A program made the translations under genes and the position numbers. From NCBI GenBank assembly GCA_913054055.1, contig CAJXIT010000117.1, forward strand, positions 1 through 9,671: DNA of 9,671 nucleotides, in the 5' to 3' direction. Positions within the stretch are counted from its first letter, which is position 1, and every line of letters begins with the position of its first letter. The notes beneath the pieces were generated by a model. That model worked only from the letters and a program-made list of their open reading frames with translations, made no database searches and was not told the DNA's origin. Source of the DNA: an uncultured Thalassolituus sp. (GTDB lineage Bacteria; Pseudomonadota; Gammaproteobacteria; Pseudomonadales; Oceanobacteraceae). Positions 1-5,725 of the stretch are shown here, piece by piece.

Positions 1-158
1 ATATTGGCAAAGTTTTTGAGAACATCTTGTACGGTTTCATTTTTACTTAGCAAGCTATAGTTCTCTTTTCCTAACCATGGCATTGCGTTAGAAAGGCAGT
101 GTGTGCTTAAGCAATATAGCAAGATTGTTTGTATGGTTAATCTAAACGCTTTATTCAT
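1..158 (-). CDS. sctC: Type III secretion outer-membrane secretin, N-terminus only (SctC/YscC/HrcC family)
   Basis: Only the first 52 codons are present; the gene continues past the left edge. Reading leftward from ATG 158-156 gives a basic start (MNKAFR), a hydrophobic core and a likely signal-peptidase site after S-N-A (residue 25). The mature N-terminus then reads PWLGKENYSLLSKNETVQDV followed by LKNFAN. A Trp near the mature start, then a Tyr-Ser stretch, then a hydroxyl/acidic residue and 'VxDVLxxFA', is the typical opening of the N0 domain of T3SS secretins such as YscC ('W..Y.Y......L.D.L.DF..N'). Secretins of this family form the outer-membrane ring of the injectisome. The start lies one base after the stop of the upstream chaperone gene, so the two are probably translationally coupled. 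The segment is short, so a secretin of another system is not fully excluded, but the chaperone neighbours favour T3SS. Confidence 0.8.
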   Translation of the reverse strand, partial: MNKAFRLTIQTILLYCLSTHCLSNAMPWLGKENYSLLSKNETVQDVLKNFAN

Positions 159-159
159 T

Positions 160-633
160 CTAAAGGCCTTGCTTAATGCTAGCGTGAGGCTGTTGGTTGA
201 TAGGTGCGTAAGAATGAACGCTTGAGTGACTGTTTTGTCTGGATATTATTTCTAGCAGGTATTCCGATGTGTTGATAAATTTTTCTACAGCCAGTTGGAA
301 TGCTTCATGAGATTGTTGGCTAGGAGGAAGTTTTCTTGATAGGTATAGGGAGTGATCGCTATCCATTGAAAGGCATTCGTATTGACTGTCTTTGTGAGCC
401 CAGGTTTGGATAAGCAAGGTATTTAAATCTTCTATTTTGGCTTTTATTTCAGTTGAAAGCGTGGTGTAGAGTAATACACCATCCCCTTGTGTCATTATAT
501 TTAAGGTAACGGTGTCAATTTGAATCTGGTGGATACCCGAATTTAATTCTGGAATATCATCAAGGGATAATTGCTTAGCAAGATCTTTAATGAGTACATT
601 AAGAGAAAGCTTGGCTCCTTGTTGAAAAAACAT
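160..633 (-). CDS. YscB-like class I type III secretion chaperone
   Basis: A 157-residue soluble protein with the layout of small T3SS chaperones. It has an N-terminal amphipathic helix (VLIKDLAKQL, about residues 13-22), a beta region (about 34-58, 'IHQIQIDTVTLNIMTQGDGV'), a middle helix (about 66-80), a second strand pair (about 86-100, ending 'LYLSRKL') and a C-terminal helix (about 109-131, 'FQLAVEKFINTSEYLLEII'). Residues 132-157 form a polar Ser/Gln/His-rich tail, which makes it somewhat longer than YscB as I remember it (about 137). In Yersinia and Pseudomonas Ysc-type loci, yscB/pscB lies directly upstream of yscC/pscC. The same order is seen here, with a single base between stop and sctC start. 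YscB works with SycN as chaperone of the gate protein YopN; that role here is inference. The ribosome-binding site before ATG 633-631 is weak. A generic effector chaperone is the alternative. Confidence 0.7.
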   Translation of the reverse strand: MFFQQGAKLSLNVLIKDLAKQLSLDDIPELNSGIHQIQIDTVTLNIMTQGDGVLLYTTLSTEIKAKIEDLNTLLIQTWAHKDSQYECLSMDSDHSLYLSRKLPPSQQSHEAFQLAVEKFINTSEYLLEIISRQNSHSSVHSYAPINQQPHASIKQGL

Positions 634-681
634 ATTACTTATCTTTTGCTGTTTGATGCAGGTTATGTATCGATACCTGTT

Positions 682-716
682 AAATAGTTTCGTTTATTTT
701 ATATGAACAACTATTT
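682..716. repeat. Inverted repeat AAATAGTT / AACTATTT, candidate operator
   Basis: A perfect 8-base inverted repeat, arms 682-689 and 709-716, separated by 19 bases. Centre-to-centre distance is 27 bases, somewhat over two and a half helical turns. It lies midway between the two divergent operons and straddles the candidate minus-strand -10 element. An operator for a dimeric regulator acting on both operons is possible. Chance is also possible in DNA this A+T-rich. Confidence 0.3.
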
Positions 717-726
717 CGCTGATAAA
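698..726 (-). promoter_or_regulatory. Possible sigma70-like promoter for the YscB-like/sctC operon
   Basis: On the minus strand a -10-like TATAAA (703-698) follows a weak -35-like TTTATC (726-721) with exactly 17 bases between. Transcription would begin near 691, leaving about 58 bases of leader. The -35 matches consensus at only about half its positions, as expected for a promoter needing an activator. The right arm of the inverted repeat 682-689/709-716 lies inside the spacer. This is a pattern match only. Confidence 0.25.
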
Positions 727-765
727 GTTACTTACTAGTTTCAATCTATAAATGTGAGAATGAAC

Positions 766-2205
766 ATGACGATCGGCAGTTTAGTCAATAATTTATTTGG
801 GCAAAGAAACGATGTTGGTGCAGGGCATGGTGCCGGAGCTGTTGTTCAGCAAGAAGGTGGTCCTCAAGGAGGGGCACCTGCACAAAGAGGGGATGTAGCA
901 GGACCCATTGCTAACATAAGACAGAGTGTTGTGAAGCTAGGACCTAGTTTTAATCGTTTAATGGCATCTATGTTTACAACTATTCGTGAGCAGTTTCCTA
1001 ATTTAAATCAAGGGTCATGGTCTGATCGTCAAGAGACTATGCGAAATTTTTCTAAGGAATCAACCAATATTGATTTACTGACAGCAAAAGAGAAAAATTG
1101 TTTTTTTGTTGCGGGGGCCATGAATGATAAAGAATTGATTCAAAATAGCGCCAGTTTTTTTGTCAAGGTGGCAGACAGATTCAGGGACTCTGGCAGTATG
1201 AGAGGGCAGGCAGAAGTTCGTCACGGTTGGCCAAGTATTGATAAAAACGGCGGCGTCACAGGGAATCAGAAAGATCGAGGATGGTCATATATGGGGCTTA
1301 TTCGTGGTGTTGATGTTGTTAAGGGTTTTCTAAATATTGGAACAACATCTCTATCGGAAGGGATGAGCCCTGAGATTACGGCTAAAATGCAAGAGTTAAG
1401 TGAAAAGGAAGATGAGCTAACTTTAGATGAAACGGCTTTCATTATTCGTGGTATGGCCGTTATGCGGGATGTGATGAAGGTATGCAAAAGTGAGTCTAAC
1501 GAGCAAGTTGGGTCCATGAAGCATTTCATCGACAGTAAAGGCTTGTGTAATATTGTTAGTGATCCTGTAGGAGGAAGGTCCTATACAGGAAGAGCCCGTT
1601 TAACTGAGCATCCTATTCTACAGCGTGATCCATCGGATCGTAATCTTGCTGATGCTAATGCAAACCCTACACGAATGGAGTGGTTGCAAGGTAAGGTTAG
1701 AGATGCAGTCGCTAATCGCTTTCATCCTTCTCATGAAAAACACGACTATGTACAAGGTTCTTCAGGTACAACTTTAGATTTCTTAAATTTCTGCATGTGG
1801 ATTGCACATCCTCAAGATGAGGCTGGGCCGGTAACCATTGCAACCAAGGAGGAAGCAATGCAGTCAATGGAAGTAATGTATTTATACTGGCATTTCAGTG
1901 CGCCTGACGGTTATGCGCATTCTCAATATGAATCGGTTCATACCATGGTTAATGCCTTGTTTGGCCAAGGTGATAATAACTTGGCAGAGGAAGATAACGA
2001 GAATAGGGAGTCTCTTAGGGGTATGGAAGGTTTGGGTTTGACCTCTCCTGTGTCGGCGCACTTTAAAAGTTTTTCAGATGTTAAGAGCGCATTCAACACC
2101 CGTCATGTCGATCATAATTATTTAGCCCCTGAACTTAATGAAGATGGCTCGGTTCAGCAGCGTGCGTGGCATACACCTGGTGGGCATCAAAGGACTAATG
2201 GTTAG
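766..2205 (+). CDS. Putative type III secreted effector, unknown family (479 aa)
   Basis: I do not recognise this protein. From ATG 766 it opens MTIGSLVNNLFGQRND, followed by a Gly/Ala/Gln-rich low-complexity stretch (about residues 17-46), as expected of a flexible type III secretion signal and chaperone-binding segment. The rest looks soluble, with no signal peptide or membrane helix. A charged helical part lies around 205-220 ('MQELSEKEDEL'), and a His/Trp/Tyr-rich region spans about 305-400 with 'RFHPSHEKHDY', 'NFCMWIAHPQDE' and 'YLYWHFSAPDGYAH'. The tail (about 446-479) is polar, with several His. There are four Cys (112, 240, 261, 343). The effector role is inferred from its chaperone gene 18 bases downstream and the T3SS genes divergent to it. 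In-frame starts at GTG 754 and ATG 760 also exist; I prefer ATG 766 because a GAGA at 756-759 sits at usable spacing. A secreted regulator or structural component is the alternative. Confidence 0.65.
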   Translation: MTIGSLVNNLFGQRNDVGAGHGAGAVVQQEGGPQGGAPAQRGDVAGPIANIRQSVVKLGPSFNRLMASMFTTIREQFPNLNQGSWSDRQETMRNFSKESTNIDLLTAKEKNCFFVAGAMNDKELIQNSASFFVKVADRFRDSGSMRGQAEVRHGWPSIDKNGGVTGNQKDRGWSYMGLIRGVDVVKGFLNIGTTSLSEGMSPEITAKMQELSEKEDELTLDETAFIIRGMAVMRDVMKVCKSESNEQVGSMKHFIDSKGLCNIVSDPVGGRSYTGRARLTEHPILQRDPSDRNLADANANPTRMEWLQGKVRDAVANRFHPSHEKHDYVQGSSGTTLDFLNFCMWIAHPQDEAGPVTIATKEEAMQSMEVMYLYWHFSAPDGYAHSQYESVHTMVNALFGQGDNNLAEEDNENRESLRGMEGLGLTSPVSAHFKSFSDVKSAFNTRHVDHNYLAPELNEDGSVQQRAWHTPGGHQRTNG

Positions 2206-2223
2206 TTATTATTGGAGTAGATA

Positions 2224-2697
2224 ATGGGAATGACAACTGCAGTTGATCAAGTTGAGTCTTGGCTTAAAGAGTTTTCTCTAAAGCAAGGCTCTAAAATGGG
2301 GCTAGATGAGCAAGGGTGTTGTCATCTTAAGTCAGTTGATGATGAGTGTTTGATTATTGAAGCACCTGCCGGTGACATTATGTATGTATCCAGCGTTCTA
2401 GGGGTCATTTATGATGATCCTGTTTCTGCTGGAATCATGCGCGAAGCCTTGATTAAGAATTTATTTCAAGGGGATACCATGGGTGGGAGTATTGCATTTG
2501 ATCCAAGTAATGATGCAATGATGCTGTGTTTTAGTCGGTCAGTTTCAAAGATGGATTATTTTGAGTTTGAGAATATTATATTTAATTTGTTTGGTGTGTC
2601 GGCTCAGTTAAGGGCTGGTTTGTTTGGTGTTGAGGACGCTGCTCAGGCTCAAGCATCTACAACCCTGTCTTTTGGGATGGAAGGTATTAGGGTGTAG
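2224..2697 (+). CDS. CesT-type class I type III secretion chaperone
   Basis: A 157-residue, clearly acidic protein (about 22 Asp/Glu against 10 Lys/Arg) with the CesT/Tir-chaperone pattern. An N-terminal helix ends 'VESWLKEFSLKQG' (residues 10-22), then the signature 'LDEQGCCHL' (27-35), a strand 'CLIIEAPAG' (42-50), a helix around 71-82 ('IMREALIKNLFQG'), a strand pair around 87-105 ('GGSIAFDPSN', 'MMLCFSRSV') and a C-terminal helix about 111-130. Residues 137-157 are a loose tail. Such proteins form dimers that bind the N-terminal part of a cognate effector and keep it secretion-competent. A good ribosome-binding site (GGAG, 2214-2217) lies seven bases before the ATG, and the gene starts 18 bases after the putative effector's stop, so that protein is the obvious client. 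A start at ATG 2230 is also possible. Confidence 0.8.
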   Translation: MGMTTAVDQVESWLKEFSLKQGSKMGLDEQGCCHLKSVDDECLIIEAPAGDIMYVSSVLGVIYDDPVSAGIMREALIKNLFQGDTMGGSIAFDPSNDAMMLCFSRSVSKMDYFEFENIIFNLFGVSAQLRAGLFGVEDAAQAQASTTLSFGMEGIRV

Positions 2698-2712
2698 TTA
2701 TAATATTTGAGT

Positions 2713-2740
2713 AAAAAGCCGCTGGATCAGCGGCTTTTTT
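2713..2740. terminator. Strong bidirectional rho-independent terminator
   Basis: A 12-base perfect stem (2713-2724 with 2728-2739, core AGCCGCTG/CAGCGGCT) closes a three-base loop. An A-run precedes it and a T-run follows, so it should work in both directions. It sits between the convergent chaperone gene (stop 2695-2697) and purN (stop 2760-2758) and can end both transcripts. Confidence 0.9.
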
Positions 2741-2757
2741 GTGCGTTCAATAAAGCT

Positions 2758-3417
2758 TTACTTAAGTTGTAAACCTTGAATGGGGAGGGGCTTGTCGTCA
2801 AAATATGCGTCACCCTTATTAAGGCTTAAGCGACCTTCAACAAACCATTTAACAGCGATTGGATAGATCACGTGCTCTTGTATTTGAACGCGACTGCGAA
2901 GCGTGCCTTCGTCGTCATCATCCAAAACAGGTACAACTGCTTGAATGATGTTTGCACCGCCGTCTAGATCTTCACTAACAAAATGTACGGTGACGCCGGC
3001 TTCTTTATCACCTGCGTCTAATGCACGCTGATGAGTATTTAGGCCTTTGTACTTTGGTAGTAAAGAAGGGTGAATGTTTAGCATACGCCCCTTGTAGCGA
3101 CGGACAAAGTCAGACGTTAGGATGCGCATAAAACCGGCCAGTACCACAAGGTCTGGGGTATGCTCATCAATGGCACGAATTAGATTTGCATCAAACTCTT
3201 CACGGCTTGAGAATTCGGTGTGATCCACAACATCGGTTGCGATCTCAAACTCTTTGGCACGCTGTAGTCCCATTACTTCAGGGCGGTTGCTGATGACGGC
3301 AACAATTTCACCGTCTAATTCTTTTTTAGCGCATGATTCGGCAATGGCTTGCATATTGCTGCCAGAGCCGGAAATCAGTACAACAATACGAGCGGGTTCC
3401 GCTTTTTCTGATTTCAA
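2758..3417 (-). CDS. purN: Phosphoribosylglycinamide formyltransferase (GART), PurN
   Basis: Transfers the formyl group of 10-formyltetrahydrofolate to glycinamide ribonucleotide in de novo purine synthesis; cytoplasmic. At 219 residues it is close to the usual length (E. coli about 212). The phosphate-binding loop 'LISGSGSNMQA' is at residues 14-24 and 'VISNRP' at 41-46. The catalytic region 'LNIHPSLLPKYKG' supplies Asn114 and His116, and 'LDGG' supplies Asp152. These are spaced exactly as Asn106/His108/Asp144 of E. coli PurN, so the enzyme should be active. The start is a TTG (3417-3415), since no ATG or GTG precedes the conserved fold. It is served by GAGG formed from the last codons of purM, nine bases upstream. 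Only four bases separate it from purM's stop, so the two form an operon and are likely coupled. Confidence 0.96.
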   Translation of the reverse strand: MKSEKAEPARIVVLISGSGSNMQAIAESCAKKELDGEIVAVISNRPEVMGLQRAKEFEIATDVVDHTEFSSREEFDANLIRAIDEHTPDLVVLAGFMRILTSDFVRRYKGRMLNIHPSLLPKYKGLNTHQRALDAGDKEAGVTVHFVSEDLDGGANIIQAVVPVLDDDDEGTLRSRVQIQEHVIYPIAVKWFVEGRLSLNKGDAYFDDKPLPIQGLQLK

Positions 3418-3421
3418 CGAA

Positions 3422-4477
3422 TTATTCCTCGTCTACGCCTTTAACGATGACTTGCTCGTCGCCTTCGCCTGCTTTTTCAATGCGGCCAACTAATGTAGCG
3501 GTTTCGCCTTCGGCATTTAAAAGATCAATTGTTTGCTGTGCGTCTTTTTCGTCAACCACAACGATCATGCCTAAGCCGCAGTTAAAGGTTAGGTGCATTT
3601 CGTGCCAATCGATGTTGCCTTTTTCTTGTAACCAATCAAACACGGCTGGGCGTTCCCAAGCTGCGCTGTCTAGAACACATTTGGTGCCTTCTGGTAATAC
3701 ACGAGGGATGTTTTCGTACATGCCGCCGCCAGTAATGTGGCAAATAGAGTGGGCATCAATGGTTTCTAACATTTTTAGAATTGGCTTCACGTAAATGCGG
3801 GTAGGCGCCATTAAGGCATCACCTAAGCTTTGACCGTCTAAGTCTTGGCTTAAATCGGCGCCAGATACTTCGATCACTTTACGAACCAAAGAGTAGCCAT
3901 TTGAGTGAACACCAGACGATTTAAGGCCTATAATGACATCGCCTTCTTTTACTTTGCTGCCGTCGATCAGTTCGGCTTTTTCAGCTACGCCTACGCAGAA
4001 GCCCGCTAGGTCGTAGTCTTCCCCTTCGTACATGCCTGGCATTTCTGCGGTTTCACCGCCTACTAGTGCACAGCCAGACTGTAAGCAGCCTTCGCCAATG
4101 CCGGTTACTACATTGGTGGCTACGTCTACGTTTAGCTTGCCAGTGGCGTAGTAATCTAGGAAGAACAGAGGCTCAGCACCACATACGATTAGGTCGTTCA
4201 CACACATGGCCACAAGGTCGATGCCTATGGTGTCGTGCTTGTTTAGGTCCATGGCTAGGCGAAGTTTGGTGCCCACGCCGTCTGTGCCAGATACTAAAAC
4301 AGGCTCTTTATATTTGGTTGGTAGGCTGCATAGGCCAGCAAAGCCGCCGATGCCACTCATTACCTCTGGGCGACGAGTTTTCTTTACAACGCCTTTAATA
4401 TTGTCAACCAGTGCGTTACCCGCATCGATATCAACACCGGCGTCTTTGTAGCTAAGAGACTTGTTTTGCTCGCTCAT
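3422..4477 (-). CDS. purM: Phosphoribosylformylglycinamidine cyclo-ligase (AIR synthetase), PurM
   Basis: ATP-dependent closure of the imidazole ring, turning FGAM into aminoimidazole ribonucleotide; cytoplasmic. The 351 residues match the family (about 345). Visible signatures are 'YKDAGVDIDAGN' (10-21), 'GIGGFAGL' (42-49), the nucleotide/phosphate loop 'SGTDGVGTK' (63-71), 'GIDLVAMCVNDL' (85-96), 'GAEPLFFLDY' (100-109) and 'VGGETAEMPGMY' (139-150). All expected motifs are present and unbroken. An AGGG lies seven bases upstream of ATG 4477-4475. It is the first gene of purM-purN and is divergent from the DUF2066 operon. No clear PurR operator is visible upstream. Confidence 0.97.
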   Translation of the reverse strand: MSEQNKSLSYKDAGVDIDAGNALVDNIKGVVKKTRRPEVMSGIGGFAGLCSLPTKYKEPVLVSGTDGVGTKLRLAMDLNKHDTIGIDLVAMCVNDLIVCGAEPLFFLDYYATGKLNVDVATNVVTGIGEGCLQSGCALVGGETAEMPGMYEGEDYDLAGFCVGVAEKAELIDGSKVKEGDVIIGLKSSGVHSNGYSLVRKVIEVSGADLSQDLDGQSLGDALMAPTRIYVKPILKMLETIDAHSICHITGGGMYENIPRVLPEGTKCVLDSAAWERPAVFDWLQEKGNIDWHEMHLTFNCGLGMIVVVDEKDAQQTIDLLNAEGETATLVGRIEKAGEGDEQVIVKGVDEE

Positions 4478-4645
4478 GAGGCAGCCCTATGAATTGCAGT
4501 TTAAAAAATTGGTGGCGGATTTTAGCACTTGGTGCGCATTATTAGAATTCTTACAGGCCTTAAAGCAGTGAATTTCTTGCTAGGGGCTGTAATTTTTTCA
4601 ATATTTGTCAGAATAGCCCCAGTTTTCCCATTTGAAGTCACTAAA
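4478..4645. promoter_or_regulatory. Divergent intergenic region between purM and the DUF2066 operon
   Basis: These 168 bases separate two divergent operons and must hold both promoters. I find no match to the purine-repressor box and no convincing sigma70 pair. A TTGTCA at about 4606-4611 is the only recognisable -35-like hexamer, and it lacks a good -10. An open frame from TTG 4529 through this region into the DUF2066 gene is treated as non-coding. Confidence 0.35.
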
Positions 4646-5716
4646 ATGAAGTTTTTAATAGTATTAATTTTAACCAGTCTGTCTTTTGCCCAGGTTTTGG
4701 CTAAGCAAGTTGATGGTTTATACGATGCCCAAGTAGTGGTAAATGATCAATCGGCTCAAGCCCGAAAAGAGGGGGCTAAGAAAGGTCTGATGGATGTTCT
4801 GCACAAAGTTAGTGGGTTCCCTGTGCCAATAGAGCACCCAGTGGTCTTCCGAGCTTTAAATATCGCTGATCAATACTTGTATCAGTTCAGTTTTGCTAGG
4901 TTGGAAGAATCTGAATGGGGCCCTGATGCACCTCCAGGGTCAAGTTATTTGAATATGCGATTTGAAGGTAAATCAATCCAGCGCATTATTCGACAGGCTC
5001 AGTTGCCTAGATGGGGGGCTAACCGGCCCACGATCATGACCTGGGTGGCGGTGGATGATGGTCAGCGCCAGATTTTAACGGATACCTCTGAGCACAAAGC
5101 CTTATCGAAACTTAATAAGGCGGCTAAAAAGCGTGGTTTGCCATTGGTTCTTCCAATTTACGATTTAGAAGATTCTATTAAATTGCCTATGGTGCAGTTA
5201 TGGGGGTTGTTTAAAGAAGGTGTTTTGAATGCAAGCGAGCGATATGGTGCTGAATCTATATTGGCTGGGCGGATTTATCAGCCTGATGAGGAAAGCTGGC
5301 TAGGTAACTGGCGTTTTTATTTTAAAGGGCAAGAGTTTGAGTATGAGTTCCGTTCTCAAACTTTAGAAGAGCAAATGTTATGGGGGCTAAGTGCAGGGGC
5401 AAAAGTACTGGCCGATGCATACGCTTTGAAACCCAGTACTGAAAAACAAACCGGACTGTTGGCCAATATTCGCAAGGTGAATACTTTAGAAGACTATGGG
5501 CATTTATTAAAGTATTTAAATAAATTGGCCATAACTAAGCAGGTTTCATTAATAAAAATGTCGGATAGTGACGTCCTTTTAAATCTATCTTTGAATGGAA
5601 CGCTTGATCAGCTAATGCAAACTTTGTCCCTTGATAAAAAGATTGTAGCAGTGGCGGTATCTTCAGAGGATGTAGATCAAAATCAATCAATGTCTCAGTT
5701 TATTTGGCGCCCATAG
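4646..5716 (+). CDS. Exported DUF2066-family protein
   Basis: A 356-residue protein of the DUF2066 family, function unknown, found beside purMN and hda in many gammaproteobacteria. From ATG 4646 it has a clean signal peptide (MKFLIVLILTSLSFAQVLA) with a cleavage site after V-L-A. It is followed by the family opening 'VDGLYDAQVVVNDQSAQAR' and a helical segment ending 'VLHKVSG'. Later conserved-looking stretches include 'PTIMTWVAVDD' and 'LAGRIYQ'. The product should be periplasmic or membrane-associated. A frame open from TTG 4529 would add 39 residues with a second hydrophobic segment ahead of the signal peptide; I reject it because the signal peptide fits at ATG 4646. It is first in a tight plus-strand operon, nine bases before the PerM gene. 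Confidence 0.85.
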   Translation: MKFLIVLILTSLSFAQVLAKQVDGLYDAQVVVNDQSAQARKEGAKKGLMDVLHKVSGFPVPIEHPVVFRALNIADQYLYQFSFARLEESEWGPDAPPGSSYLNMRFEGKSIQRIIRQAQLPRWGANRPTIMTWVAVDDGQRQILTDTSEHKALSKLNKAAKKRGLPLVLPIYDLEDSIKLPMVQLWGLFKEGVLNASERYGAESILAGRIYQPDEESWLGNWRFYFKGQEFEYEFRSQTLEEQMLWGLSAGAKVLADAYALKPSTEKQTGLLANIRKVNTLEDYGHLLKYLNKLAITKQVSLIKMSDSDVLLNLSLNGTLDQLMQTLSLDKKIVAVAVSSEDVDQNQSMSQFIWRP

Positions 5717-5725
5717 AATGGGCAT

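Larger units (their letters stand above)
634..765. promoter_or_regulatory. Divergent intergenic region between the secretin operon and the effector-chaperone operon
   Basis: About 130 A+T-rich bases separate two operons transcribed away from each other, so both promoters should lie here. Direct reading shows three symmetrical elements: CAGGT at 659-663 against ACCTG at 675-679, the 10-base palindrome GTATCGATAC at 667-676, and AAATAGTT at 682-689 against AACTATTT at 709-716. I could not fit a convincing ExsA-type activator site. No good sigma70 promoter for the rightward gene is evident; TATAAA at 747-752 is too close to the start to be persuasive. Confidence 0.5.

Noticed and set aside
1266..1529. 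87-codon open frame on the minus strand inside the putative effector gene
   Set aside because: It is antisense to a long, well-supported frame, has no ribosome site and no recognisable protein character.
3254..3794. Overlapping plus-strand open frames across purN and purM
   Set aside because: They are antisense to two unmistakable purine genes and their translations are Ser/Cys-rich and without domain character.
4066..4451. Plus-strand open frames opposite the start of purM
   Set aside because: Shadow frames of a highly conserved gene, with no start signal.
4529..4645. TTG-initiated 39-residue extension of the DUF2066 protein
   Set aside because: It places a second hydrophobic segment before a complete signal peptide that begins at ATG 4646; the extension is best read as the promoter region.
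4478..4645. PurR operator upstream of purM
   Set aside because: I looked for the ACGCAAACGTTTGCGT-like palindrome and found no match.
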